A DNA stretch of 64,000 nt from Pelecanus crispus (Eukaryota > Chordata > Aves > Pelecaniformes > Pelecanidae), in contig NC_134655.1 in NCBI RefSeq assembly GCF_030463565.1, positions 6,832,372 to 6,896,371 of the forward strand, given 5' to 3'. Positions within the stretch are counted from its first letter, which is position 1. Each line of letters opens with the position of its first letter. The notes under the pieces were generated by a model. It made no database searches, had not been told where the DNA came from, and saw nothing but the letters and a program-made list of their open reading frames with translations. Positions 1 to 10,323 of the stretch are shown piece by piece. A program made the position numbers and the translations under genes.

Positions 1-566
<566 letters not shown>

Positions 567-636
567 GATCATTCAAACAGTGACCGAGAGGTACCACAGG
601 ATTCAACTAAGCGACGCAAAGAGGAAAATGGGACAA
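567..636 (+). CDS. THOC2: THOC2 coding exon (fourth from last)
   Basis: This 70 bp exon encodes DHSNSDREVPQDSTKRRKEE followed by NGT, with the last codon split across the junction. The peptide closely matches the vertebrate THOC2 tail segment as I remember it (DHSN..DREV..D.TKRRKEENGT), and this is the most diagnostic piece of the gene in the window. Acceptor TGCCAG precedes 567 and donor GTACGT starts at 637. The exon enters in phase 0 and leaves in phase 1, and the following exon supplies the remaining two bases. The basic KRRK cluster would suit a nuclear localisation or RNA-contact role, but that is inference. Confidence 0.93.
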
Positions 637-710
637 GTACGTATTTTATTTTGTGTGTGTGTATTAGGCTTTTACTTGTTGTGAATTATAACTTTCTGTT
701 GTGTTTTTAG

Positions 711-868
711 CTGGTTCTTCAAAACATAGTAAAAGTGAAAGTCCTTCTGATTCCCCTCGCTTAAATGAAAAGGAGAAGGAGAAGAACAAATCAAAATCTT
801 CAGGAAAAGAGAAAAGTGATTCAATTAAAGCAGAAAAGATGGAGAAGAGCTCCTCTGGTAGCAAAAAG
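711..868 (+). CDS. THOC2: THOC2 coding exon (third from last)
   Basis: This 158 bp exon encodes about 53 residues of the Lys/Ser/Glu-rich tail, beginning [20 protein letters not shown] and continuing with [13 protein letters not shown] and SSSGSKK. Vertebrate THOC2 has the corresponding order [24 protein letters not shown] and GGKK. The preceding intron is very short (74 bp, 637-710) and ends TTTTTAG. The donor GTAAAA begins at 869. The exon completes the codon split at 636 and ends in phase 0. Several Ser-Pro steps (ESPSDSP) are plausible phosphosites, which is inference from motif only. Confidence 0.93.
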
Positions 869-1520
869 GTAAAATAAGCTATTCTCATTTTCTTTTTTTT
901 TTTTTTTTTTTTGGTTGTTGCTGTTGACAGAACAAGGTGATTCTTTTTTTTCCTAAATTTTATTGCTGCTCTATGGCCTAAATTGAAAAGATATGCTGTG
1001 AATGTATAGGAAAACACTTCTGGAAATTCTGGTGTCTTGTGGCTCTAAATATTTTAGCAGTCACTCCTGGCAGGATAAATTGGAGGAATAGTTCATTTTA
1101 GCAGTAGCCAGGAAAATTCAGAAATTATTCTACATTATTCAAAACCTAAAAAATATTTGCAGACTGGTTTGAACAAATGTGTGAAAGCAGGATTCATTTA
1201 CATATAAATAGTGTGCTTGTATTCAGATTTTTAAGTGCATGTGTCAGCACAGCTTTTTTTTTGTGAAAACAGGTAAGTATGTTGTAGTCATATTTGTAAA
1301 ACACCAAACAGTTGTTCCCAGTTGTTGTAACTCTTTAGTGATATCAGTTATCATAGAACTGTAAGACAAAGTTAGAATAATCTCAGAAATCATAGAAGCT
1401 GATTACTGTCATTCTGACTGAATTTTTTTAGCTGTGGCAAGTTATAACTTGATGTATAATTCTTCTAATCAGACTGTACAATATATTCTATAATAACTGT
1501 TTCATGTGTATTTTTTAAAG
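869..1520 (+). other. THOC2: THOC2 intron with poly-T run
   Basis: A 652 bp GT-AG intron with donor GTAAAA and acceptor TTTTTTAAAG. A run of 20 T at 893-912 lies only 24 bp inside the donor. There is no other recognisable element. Confidence 0.8.
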
Positions 1521-1597
1521 GAATCAAGACATGATAAAGAAAAAACAGAAAAGAAAGAAAAACGAGACAGTACTGGAGGGAAAGAAGAAAAGAAACA
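1521..1597 (+). CDS. THOC2: THOC2 coding exon (second from last)
   Basis: This 77 bp exon encodes [20 protein letters not shown] followed by KEEKK and the first two bases of a His codon. Vertebrate THOC2 has [32 protein letters not shown] at its C-terminus, so the match is near complete. The acceptor is TTTTTTAAAG. The 5' splice site after 1597 is not GT: the intron starts ATATCCTTTT, the U12-type AT-AC consensus. If the intron were retained, translation would read QYPFTH and stop at 1616-1618. Confidence 0.95.
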
Positions 1598-1691
1598 ATA
1601 TCCTTTTACACATTAACATTTCAGAAAAATACAGAAAATAAGCTTCCTTTTATGTAGTAAAATATATTTTTTTCCTTAACGTTGAATCTAC
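1598..1691 (+). other. THOC2: U12-type AT-AC intron of THOC2
   Basis: This 94 bp intron starts with ATATCCTTTT, carries the branch site TTCCTTAAC at 1672-1680 and ends in AC at 1690-1691. All three match the minor-spliceosome consensus. The branch adenosine lies about 12 nt from the 3' splice site, within the U12 range. No GT-AG alternative gives the expected protein. Joining 1597 to 1692 yields KKHHKSSDKHR and a stop, the known THOC2 terminus. U11/U12 and U4atac/U6atac dependence is inferred from these signals. Confidence 0.93.
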
Positions 1692-1739
1692 TCATAAATC
1701 TTCAGACAAGCACAGATAATGAAGTTTGTTCCAGTCAAG
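1692..1739 (+). CDS. THOC2: THOC2 last coding exon, stop at 1717-1719
   Basis: The coding part is 28 bp (1692-1719). It completes a His codon and encodes HKSSDKHR, ending with TAA at 1717-1719. This is the conserved C-terminus of THOC2. The exon continues 20 bp into the 3'UTR and ends in CAAG before donor GTAAAA at 1740. The stop lies only 20 nt upstream of the following exon junction, below the roughly 50-nt threshold for nonsense-mediated decay, so a spliced 3'UTR is compatible with a stable mRNA. The five coding exons sum to 435 bp, exactly 145 codons including the stop. Confidence 0.93.
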
Positions 1740-2336
1740 GTAAAAACTTTTATGATTTACTCTGACTTGATACCTCCTGTGGCTCCTTTTCACTGGTTCA
1801 CAAACAAAACAGCCTGAGTGTGAAAGGGCTGAAATTACCCAGGGTGGGTTTTCAGTTGTTTTGGGGGGATTTTTTTGGGGGTGGTTGGGTTTTTTTTGTT
1901 TAGTTTTGGTTTTTTGGTTGGTTTGTTTTTTTTTAATCCTATCCCAGTGAAAAAAAAATTCCCCATCATCAGCACAGAGATTTTTATAGATGCTCAAATT
2001 CTTTTGGCCAAAAGGAAAAGAAAAAAAAAAAAAAAAAACAACAAAACAAAACAGGGTGGGATGGGGGGGTCAGCAGTGTTTGGTGTAGTTGCATGTTTGG
2101 CACTTTCTCCAAGAAATGTTGCTATACAAAATAGAGGTGAATCCATGTGATCCTGATAGTCATCAGTTCTGATAATCTACCTGTTAATTAAGAATATGCT
2201 GTCTAATATGTTGGAAATTCAAGTTTTGTATTGTCATCTTATTTTATCTTTAACAAAAGCACTAGCTTTTAAACCAAATTGCTATATAGTGTAGTAAGTC
2301 AGTTCATTATCTCTGCTTAATCTTTTATCTGATCAG
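1740..2336 (+). other. THOC2: THOC2 3'UTR intron
   Basis: A 597 bp GT-AG intron with donor GTAAAA and acceptor TCTGATCAG. It contains a T/G-rich stretch (about 1850-1935) and a run of about 19 A (about 2020-2038). Open frames across these runs are composition artefacts. Confidence 0.65.
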
Positions 2337-2480
2337 ATTTGAGGAGGAAGAAACCAAAGGAAAACTTTCGCATGGAGGCATTGACTATTTGCAGAAAGAA
2401 AAGAAACTTCAGAGTATTTTGAGTAACCCATATTGAGACTGGAGCTTTTTAGAAAAATAAATTGGTTTTTTTTGAAGTTG
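2337..2480 (+). other. THOC2: THOC2 3'UTR exon (proximal end)
   Basis: After acceptor GATCAG, a purine-rich segment begins ATTTGAGGAGG and runs to an AATAAA hexamer at 2456-2461 followed by a GU/U-rich stretch. It fits the terminal non-coding exon of THOC2. I recall the human mRNA having a similar spliced 3'UTR but cannot check it here. The cleavage point, about 2475-2485, is estimated from the hexamer. Confidence 0.7.
2456..2461 (+). promoter_or_regulatory. THOC2: Polyadenylation signal, THOC2
   Basis: A canonical AATAAA with a T-rich and TG-containing downstream element at about 2465-2490. It is the first good signal after the THOC2 stop codon. Confidence 0.75.
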
Positions 2481-3237
2481 ACAGTGTTCTGAACTTTTTT
2501 TTTCCCCCAGACCTATGCAAATATGTGGAGAGTTAATGAGGGTGGGTTTTTTCTCCTCTTTGCATCTAGCCATTTTAAGAGTCTTGGAATGTTTCATTTT
2601 CAGTTATTTGAGAAGGAAAGGCAAGTGCCCCAGTGAACTTAAAATTAATTCACCTGACCTACTCAACTGGAGTCACACCAATCTTTCTACATAATGCAGT
2701 GGACAATTTTACACTTTAAAAAGTGTGTATATGTTGGGTAGACATGAAAATAACTGATAGTATTCAACAAATATCAAAGAACATAGCTTTTCTCTCTTCA
2801 CAAATTGTCCAAGTGCTTTATAATTCTTATGTTTGTTCTCTATTTAGAATTGATGAATTGTTTCTGTGAAAACTTTGTAGATTCTGTGAGCACTCAAAGT
2901 GAACACAAGCAGAAATGAAAATTTTTTTATTCAGTCACAAATTTTTCACAGTTTGAGATTATTTGTTTTCATAGAGTAATACTGTTCTGACTACTGAACA
3001 CCATATAAGGCAGGGAGAGTTTTCCTTTTTATCAGACAAACCGATACTGTTACAGAGAGGGGGAAGACAACATTTTTAAATGCACAAGTCCTCCTTTGTC
3101 TTAAATTTTGAAGAAGGATTGATGAGGCTGAAAATTTGTCCTGTTTTCGTGACTGTCTTGTTTGGTCTAGAAAGTGATGCTACCTTTCACCAACATGATT
3201 TGTTGTGAATTCCATATAAAGATCTGGGGGAGGGAAT
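2481..3237. other. Intergenic or distal THOC2 3'UTR, no element seen
   Basis: AT-rich sequence without coding character or recognisable repeat. It may be transcribed if distal polyadenylation signals near 5.3-5.8 kb are used. Confidence 0.5.
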
Positions 3238-3431
3238 CTTTTTACTGTGAGGGTGGTCAAAAACTACAACAGTTTGCCCGGAGAGGTGGCGGAGCTGCCG
3301 TCCTTAGGGTATCAAAACCTAAGTTGGCAGGCCACAGCCCTGACCAACCTGCTCTAGTTAATGCTGCTTTTTGAGCAAGGGTGGTGGACTGGACAGTCTT
3401 CAGAGGTCCCTTCCAACCTCATTGCTTTTGA
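3238..3431 (+). mobile_element. CR1 LINE fragment, 3' end
   Basis: This reads as a 5'-truncated CR1 retroposon on the + strand. Landmarks are ACTGTGAGGGTGGTC, a diverged GTTTGCCCGGAGAGG, the ACCTGCTCTAGT block and the AGGTCCCTTCCAACCTCATT tail. The terminal ATTCTATG-type repeats are degraded, so the copy is old. There is no reverse transcriptase, and the short open frame at 3174-3374 is part of the relic. Confidence 0.85.
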
Positions 3432-5800
3432 AATTAAATTATATGGGTATCATGTTTGAGAATACTTAAGGTGATATTATATGGCAAAACTTAGTGGAGA
3501 GATTTATTGGCTATGGACTCTCAAATTAACATTGCTCCTTGTAGTGGCTGTACTTGCTTTAGGTGTCAGAGAAAGACCATGACACGTGGTCTTCTCTTTT
3601 GCCTCTGTCTAACTAAAACAACAGAGGCCAAATCTGAAAGGTGTAAATGCTTTGCTATTGGGAATTCTTTTCCAAGAGGCCTAAGAATTATAGGATGGCT
3701 TATATAACACTTGCAGAGGAGTGTTTTGATGAGGGTCCAACAAAACAAAACAAAACAAAAATTTGAATTCTGAAATCTTCTGATCATTTGGGAAATGTCT
3801 TCTAAAAAACATCTCCACACGTGGATTGTGGCCTCATAGAGCAAAGGGGGGATTATTGGGGGGGGGGGGGGGGGAAGGGAAAAAGGGTCTTGAGTTTCAT
3901 TTGGTGACATTTCTTGATCAGGCACTGAAGCTGAGGGCAAATTGTGGAGGGGTTTTGGGTAACAAAGCTCCTGCTGATACTGTGTGCTCTTGGAGTGTGT
4001 TGGTAGAAAAAAGGATAGGAGGTCAGGTTATTGCTGCTTAGTACCATTTCTCTTTAGTTTATCTTCTTGAAATAATAGAAGATGTTTCTGTGAATAGCTT
4101 TCAAACTGAAAAATATGACCACTCTTTGGAAAGAATTTAATGGAATTTTTTGACTCTTTGTTCTTCATAGCCATTATTTTCTGATCACTGTGGGTGAATC
4201 CCCCCCCCCTTTTTTTTTTTTCCATTTCTTTAAATGTTACTTTTTGGGGGGAAAAAAGCAATCTTGGTAGATGAAGTTCACTACTCAGGACTTGCAGCTG
4301 CTTTAATAATAAAATGTGAAGTTTTATCTTGACTGGCAATTCAATATAAAGTGAGGATTGTCATCAATTGAAAAAGCACAACTGTGTGTGTATGACTGCA
4401 TCATGATTTAAGCAACAAGTGCTTAGGTAAATGCCAGTTGCACAGTAAAACTCACATCCAGCTATGTAATGGGCTAAACTGGAGCATCTGGCCTAGAATA
4501 CTGGCAACATGCCATCGTTGGTGTAGTGAAGTATGAAAAAATGCCTTTTATAGCAACATGGTTGTGGAATGTCATCCTGTGCTCCTGTTAAATCTTTTAT
4601 AACATTCTTCCTAATGTGTAATGTCTGATTGACTGCATTTATTTCTTGCCTAATTCAGAGAGTAACATTTTGAGAAGGTTGTACTTCTAAAAGAGGTTTT
4701 TACCTTCACAAGTGACTACTTGTTTCTTATTTGTATCTTCAGATTAGTGTTTCACTACTTACAGTGCAGTGCTCACATTAATATAGTTCTTGCTGTGGAT
4801 TAAACTAGAGTTGGGGAATGGATGACTGATGAAAGTAGTTTTATTCCCCCTCCCATTTTTAGCATTTTATTCCATTCACAATTCAGAGATCAGTATTCAT
4901 TTGAACAAGATCTGATTCCAATTATGTATGCCTTTGTTGCAGGTGAGATTGAAATGAGAAGATATCCAGCTGTGACCAGAAATGTATTTTCCAGAATATA
5001 GATTGCACAGAAATTTGTGAATGAAGAGGACCCATCTGCATCTCCTTAAATTATTCAGTTCTCTGCTTTATTTCCCCATGCTGAGGATTTAATTGTTGAG
5101 TTGTACATTACTGTATTTTAACTTGTTGCTTAGTTTCTTACACATTTATTTTCAGTACCTGGCTGAAAGTGTTACCTATTCCATATTTTAGCACAATGTG
5201 CTGCAAACAAACAGTTGCCATAGTGCAAATGAGGTTTCATGTGTACAGAGTTCCACTTTAGGTTGTCGAAAATACTGCCTGAGTTTAGTAATTCTTTCAA
5301 TCTGAAATGCATCCTTTTAGATGTTTGAAAACCACAAATAAACAGTTATTGAACCTTTTTGGATTTACCTCATTTAAACTCAGTTTTTATTTATTACTTG
5401 GCCTGTTTTTAATATCAGTGACTAAAAAAAAAAAAGTCAAGTGGGAGCACTGTTTTCATGCAATGCTTAGGGATTATTTGTATATTATGTGTACAACGTT
5501 GACTTGTTTAAAGAAACAAAGAATGAACCCTGTCCCTTCCATCCCAACCTAAACCTGTGCTCAGTTGTCCCTTGCTACACCTTTTGTTTGTCATGTTGTT
5601 TTTAGATTGATTGGAAATGCTCTCTTCAAAACTGAAATAAATTAAGTTTCAATTACAGCTACAGGAGCTTTGTATTGCTGAACTTTAGTCTGAAAAGTTT
5701 CACAATGACATTTTTAAAAAAAAAAAAAGAAATTTTTTTATCTGCTGAATTCTACCAGTGTAACCTTTTTTCTAAATAAACAATAGTTTTCTCAATGGGT
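3432..5800. other. Intergenic AT-rich stretch with candidate distal poly(A) signals
   Basis: No gene is seen. There is a G17 run at about 3858-3874 and a C-run/T-run near 4201-4220. AATAAA hexamers on the + strand lie at 5337-5342, 5636-5641 and 5775-5780 and could end a long THOC2 3'UTR isoform. Confidence 0.5.
5775..5780 (+). promoter_or_regulatory. THOC2: Candidate distal polyadenylation signal
   Basis: AATAAA in AT-rich DNA, the last of three on this strand (also 5337-5342 and 5636-5641). About 60 bp downstream is a GTGTGTGG element, a reasonable downstream GU element. Use by THOC2 is inference. Confidence 0.35.
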
Positions 5801-8800
5801 CGTAAATCATTCTGTGTGTGGTCACTTTATTGCTTTATGTATTGTTATGAAAATTTGATACTAGTTGGAATTGAGGGAGGGTGCTTTCTGCCTTCGCGCA
5901 GGAGCCCTCTGTACCTGCTCGCTGATCAGATGCAACGGGTTAGTTACGCAGCGCGGTGCCTGTCGGGAAGCGGCAGATGCGTTAAGCTTCTCCGGTGTTT
6001 TTGAGAAGCTCAGGGTTTGCCTTCCTGCATTCAAGTTTACATCTTTCTGTTGAGGCATTTGTCCCTCATCCAAAGTTCATTAAAATCTCTGGCGCTTCTT
6101 TTTTTCCCCCATTTCCTAATTTAGTTAAATTAGACTGACTTAACGTGTCCTGAAAATGTCTTAGTTTAGTTTAATGCCTGACAAAAAAGGGACTCTGCCT
6201 GGCTTCTGACATAGCAGGGTAGGTCTCTTCGGTGAAACTGCCACCTCAGATGTTCACCTGGGTAAGAAATTTTCAAATCTGGAAGACATTAGGTCACACT
6301 CATGACTGATTTCCACCCCCATCCCTCCAAAAGGTGTGGATTTCCTTCAGTAAAAATGATCGCTAGTTTGTTTAAACTAGAAAATGTGGGTTGTGAAAGA
6401 ATACATCTTTGTGCTCTTTGGAGGAGGGTAGCCAATGTCTTGTCTGGAGACTTTGTTCACTCTTTAGTGATTAAAAAGGTATAAGTGGAAGCTGAGCTTT
6501 TCTGGCGTGGGTACAGCAGTTTAAATACCCAGTGAATGTGTATTCACCAAAAAGCAGGAGCTGCTGTTCCGGCTAGATTCTTGTGACGTTTTGGGGATGG
6601 TGTGTGTCTCGTGCTCTTCCTCTACAGCCAATTCTTGCTCCAGGGACTGCAGGCCTGATTGAAACTTGGAGTGCATTTGCTCCTTTGTTTGCCCGGAGCC
6701 CTGTGAGGCAACAGCTCTGTGTAAACCCCAGCTAAGTCCTCTGCCTCTGTGGGCAGCCGGTACGATAGAAGGAGAAGTGGTGACCTGGAGGGGGAGAGAA
6801 AACTTCCCCTTTTGGTGCCGTTTACATATGAAATCAGTTGAATTGTAATATCAGACTGCACCGAGTAGTTCCTCTTCAGCCTTTGTGTTTGCTGTATCTT
6901 CTATCTCCTTTTTAAATTCAATTCTGCTCCTCATTTGGTGAGGATCTGCTTTCTTTTCAAAATCAATGCAATAAAACTGTGTTGGGGTGTGGAGGAGAGG
7001 ATCTGATGCCAGTGGGAGGTGTTTCACAATATTAAGACTGAAATAGTAGCAGAACTGTAAGACCTTACAGGCTTGGTCCTCATGCAGCTTCAGAAGGTCT
7101 TGAGCAGACGTAGTGAGAGCTGTCACAGGTGCTTCCCAAAGGCTGGGGTGAAGTTTTCCTCTATTTTCAAAAGGCACAGCAAATACAAAGCTAATCATAG
7201 TCCCTTTAATTTGAATAATTATTTTAAAAGATGAAGTCATGCAAGTTAAGGATGGGTTAGATGTTGGATCTAAGTAGCTTGATGTAAGTAGCTAGATGTT
7301 GGATCTAAGTAGCTTGAAAGATTTAAGTGCTGTAAAGTGGTGATCTTGATAACAAAGACTGAGATTTCTTGTAGGTACAATTTCTCCCAGGACTGTAACG
7401 TATTCCAGTCCCTATAACACTGGAATTACTACATAAAGGAGTGTGTTCTCATTTTTTACAGTCTCTAACAGGGAAGGATGATCATGTTTTTCAAGGTTAC
7501 ACTTTCAGATTGACAAGCAGAAAACTCATTCTGCCTGTTGGGCTGCTGTGGTTTGTATTACTACCACCAGCCTGCCGTACTGGTCTCTGTCTTAATTCTG
7601 CTTACCTCTGCTAAGCGCCACGGTTGTAGCAGCAATGATTCCCATAAATGCTTTCTGTTGGCCCTGTCTTCCCAGAAGGAGGTTCACTGATGCTTATTAG
7701 TGACATTGATACAAATCAAGTTAAGTTTATGCAGGGAGATCGGTCCTTATTGATCAGGCTTGGGAAATGGGGTTTGCTCACGGGGAGGTATATAAAATAG
7801 AGCTCTGTCAGAGCAAACTAATTTTTAATGATTGCTCTGAGAAACATGCTTAATAGACTTAACTGTTCAATATTCTGTTAAAGTGAACTTTTAAAATAAA
7901 AGCACACAGAGAAATAAGGGTGACATAAAAAACTTAAACCCTATTTTAAACGGTAAGTTAATTGCTGTATGCTGTGTTGAAACAACACTGGTTTGCTCCA
8001 TGTGGAGTGTCACGCTCATATTGCTTTTTCCTGGCCTGCTCCCCCCCTTGTCCAACAAATCATACGTGAGGAGCTCCAGTTTGAGGGTCATTTCTTTGTC
8101 GAAGCGCTATCTTTGGTGACGGACAGGAGTTTGTGTACATCAGCAGCAGATGGAGCTGAGGCCGGCAGTGTGGTTTGGCTCGAGAGTTGGTGTTTCTGTG
8201 GAGCTTGAGTGGTGTTTGTTTAGAATTTGCCTATAATGACTATTTTAAAATACTGAAACGCGTAAGGTACATTCTGTGCTAAACGGATAGTGTGTTTAAC
8301 AGTATCGAGCCTAATAAAAGTTCATAATGACTTAGTTGGTTTAGCTGGTGGGTAAAAAAACCCCAGTGGTTCACAAAATACGTGTCAAACAATGGGGAAA
8401 ATGTTATGCTGACAACATAAAGACCTTTTAAAAAAACTGCAATATGGCAATTTTTTCTCCGTCGAGAATTTTGTTTCTCTGTTTAAAAAATGTTTAACGT
8501 GCCTCGTCTGTGCCTGAAGCGATGAGCCTGGGTGTTTTCGGAGGTGATGGGGATCCTGAGTGCGTGATACTGTTGACACTGAAGTAGATGATGGGACTGA
8601 GAGGAGATGGAGCATGTGCCTGCTTAAAAATACTGCCCTGTAAGGAGTTGTAACTTGACAGATTTTTAATTGCAGAAGATGCTCTTGGCCTACAGGTACT
8701 GTCCACAAAGCAAATTAATTTGTTTTATTCCCAGGAGTATTTAGAAATAGATTTTTTTTGCATGGATTCAACATTAACAGAAGTAAACCTGTAGCTAATC

Positions 8801-9420
8801 GAATATTTGCTGACTATAATGATAAAAAACTAACCTTTTTGTATCAAGTATCAGTACTATTAAACACAGAGGCTTACTTGGCTTTTAAATATTGTGGGTA
8901 TGTCATTTCTTGTTTGTTTGGAGATTTCTTTGGTTGTGGGGGTTTTTGTTTGTTTTGTGGTTTGGTTTGGTTTTGTTTTGTTTTTAAATCCAGAGAAAGG
9001 GAGCCTGAACCGAACGTTGAGCATCCCTGGGGCTCTGTGAAGGTCAGTTTGTGTCTTCAGTAATCTGGGATTTGGGACAGAGGGGTGTCATCTTGGTGGC
9101 TGTATTTGAAAGTACTGAATATTAAGAAATTGTAGTGCTTATAGACTTGATAGGTAAAACTCTTCTGATTAGCTTTGTCTTTATTAATTAGAGGTTATTT
9201 CTGAATGAATCAAAGACTACAAACCCTTGTACCTCAGTGCAAGAAAGACACAGACAAATTGGGAAGGGAATCAGGTAAGAGTTACCCCGCTAATTAGAGG
9301 TGAGGAAGAATTACTAAAAAGGAGCGTAACCAAGCTAAATACTCAGGCACTTTTCATTAACTCATTAGGGCAGTCTAAAATGAAATACTTCCATCAAAGT
9401 CACTCCAGTCCTTGGGATTT
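5801..9420. other. Intergenic, no gene seen
   Basis: Moderately AT-rich sequence. Apart from the short tandem duplication at 7259-7317 and a GT-rich stretch at about 8930-8985, no supported feature was found. The open frames here are short and lack recognisable domains or splice structure. Confidence 0.5.
7259..7317. repeat. Two-copy 24-bp direct repeat
   Basis: A 24 bp block beginning AGATGTTGGATC occurs identically at 7259-7282 and 7294-7317, a period of 35 bp. The spacer between them repeats part of the unit (GTAAGTAGCT). It is a small local duplication. Confidence 0.85.
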
Positions 9421-10239
9421 ACCGGAGCGCGAATGCGGTGAGGCTTTGGCTGGTTGGCGGTGGGCACGGCAGCCGCCGCCCGCCCCGGGGAGCTGCCCCC
9501 GAGATGTGGTTAGGCTGGGCAAAGAAAGAGGTCACCCTGCGTCTCTGGATATAGTGTAATGCCCAAAAAAACCAGGAGACTATGTCAGCCCAGACGCTTG
9601 AAGGTGAGTTGAAAGAATCATTAAAAAGTCAGCTTCGAGGCACTGCATGCCTGCCCTGGCAGGAGGGTTGGCCCTCGCCCGCGGTGCCCGCTGGTGCGGC
9701 AGAAGCCGCGCGGCGCCTGGGCGCCGGCGCAGCGGTGGGAGAGGAGAAGGGATGCGGGAGGCTTGCGCTGACCCTGCCGCTGGCGTGGCGAGCGCAGAGA
9801 TACGCCAGCAGCGAACTGCAGCGGTCGGGAGGAAATCACTGAACTTCGTGAAAGCGTGTGCCGGAGCTGGGCGAACTCAGATGCGCTCTGCAATGTCCCG
9901 ATTTCCTGCGAGGGGCCGTAGGAACAGCCTCTCGCTACGCTCATGCCTATGAGAGGGTTTTCTCCCCCAGGAAAACTTTCCAAAAGAAAGCTGGTCCTTC
10001 TTCTCTGTGCGGGTCTCTGCAGGGACTCAGCCGCATGTGTGGAGGCACCAGCAAGGGTTTAGGGGTGTTGGGGGATGTGTATAGAGTACAGCTCGCGGCA
10101 GGGGGGAAGGCCAGAGACCTTGAGTGGAAATAGGGTGTCAGTGAGACCCGGAGGGCTGGGGAAAGCATGGAAAGAAGTGGACTGTGTTTCTGGAGCTGGC
10201 CAGGTTGCATGGCTGTGAGCACCACCGGCACGCTCATCG
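9421..10239. other. GC-rich, CpG-containing patch
   Basis: Base composition shifts sharply to GC here, with many CpG steps in 9424-9500 and 9655-9790. No exon with a known protein match was recognised on either strand. It could be an orphan CpG island or simply GC-rich subterminal-type repeat DNA. Confidence 0.4.
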
Positions 10240-10323
10240 ACCGCATCCACTACATTTGAGACCGCATCGACTACATTTGAGACCGCATCCACTACATTTG
10301 AGACCGCATCCACTACATTTGAG
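10240..10323. repeat. 21-bp minisatellite, 4 copies
   Basis: Four head-to-tail copies of a 21 bp unit starting ACCGCATCCACTACATTTG lie at 10240-10260, 10261-10281, 10282-10302 and 10303-10323. Copy 2 differs by one base (G for C). The unit is divisible by 3, which explains the repetitive open frames on both strands. Confidence 0.95.

Noticed and set aside
1598..1618. Simple read-through ending of THOC2 (QYPFTH and stop)
   Set aside because: The AT-AC intron signals and the recovered conserved terminus HHKSSDKHR downstream make splicing the better model.
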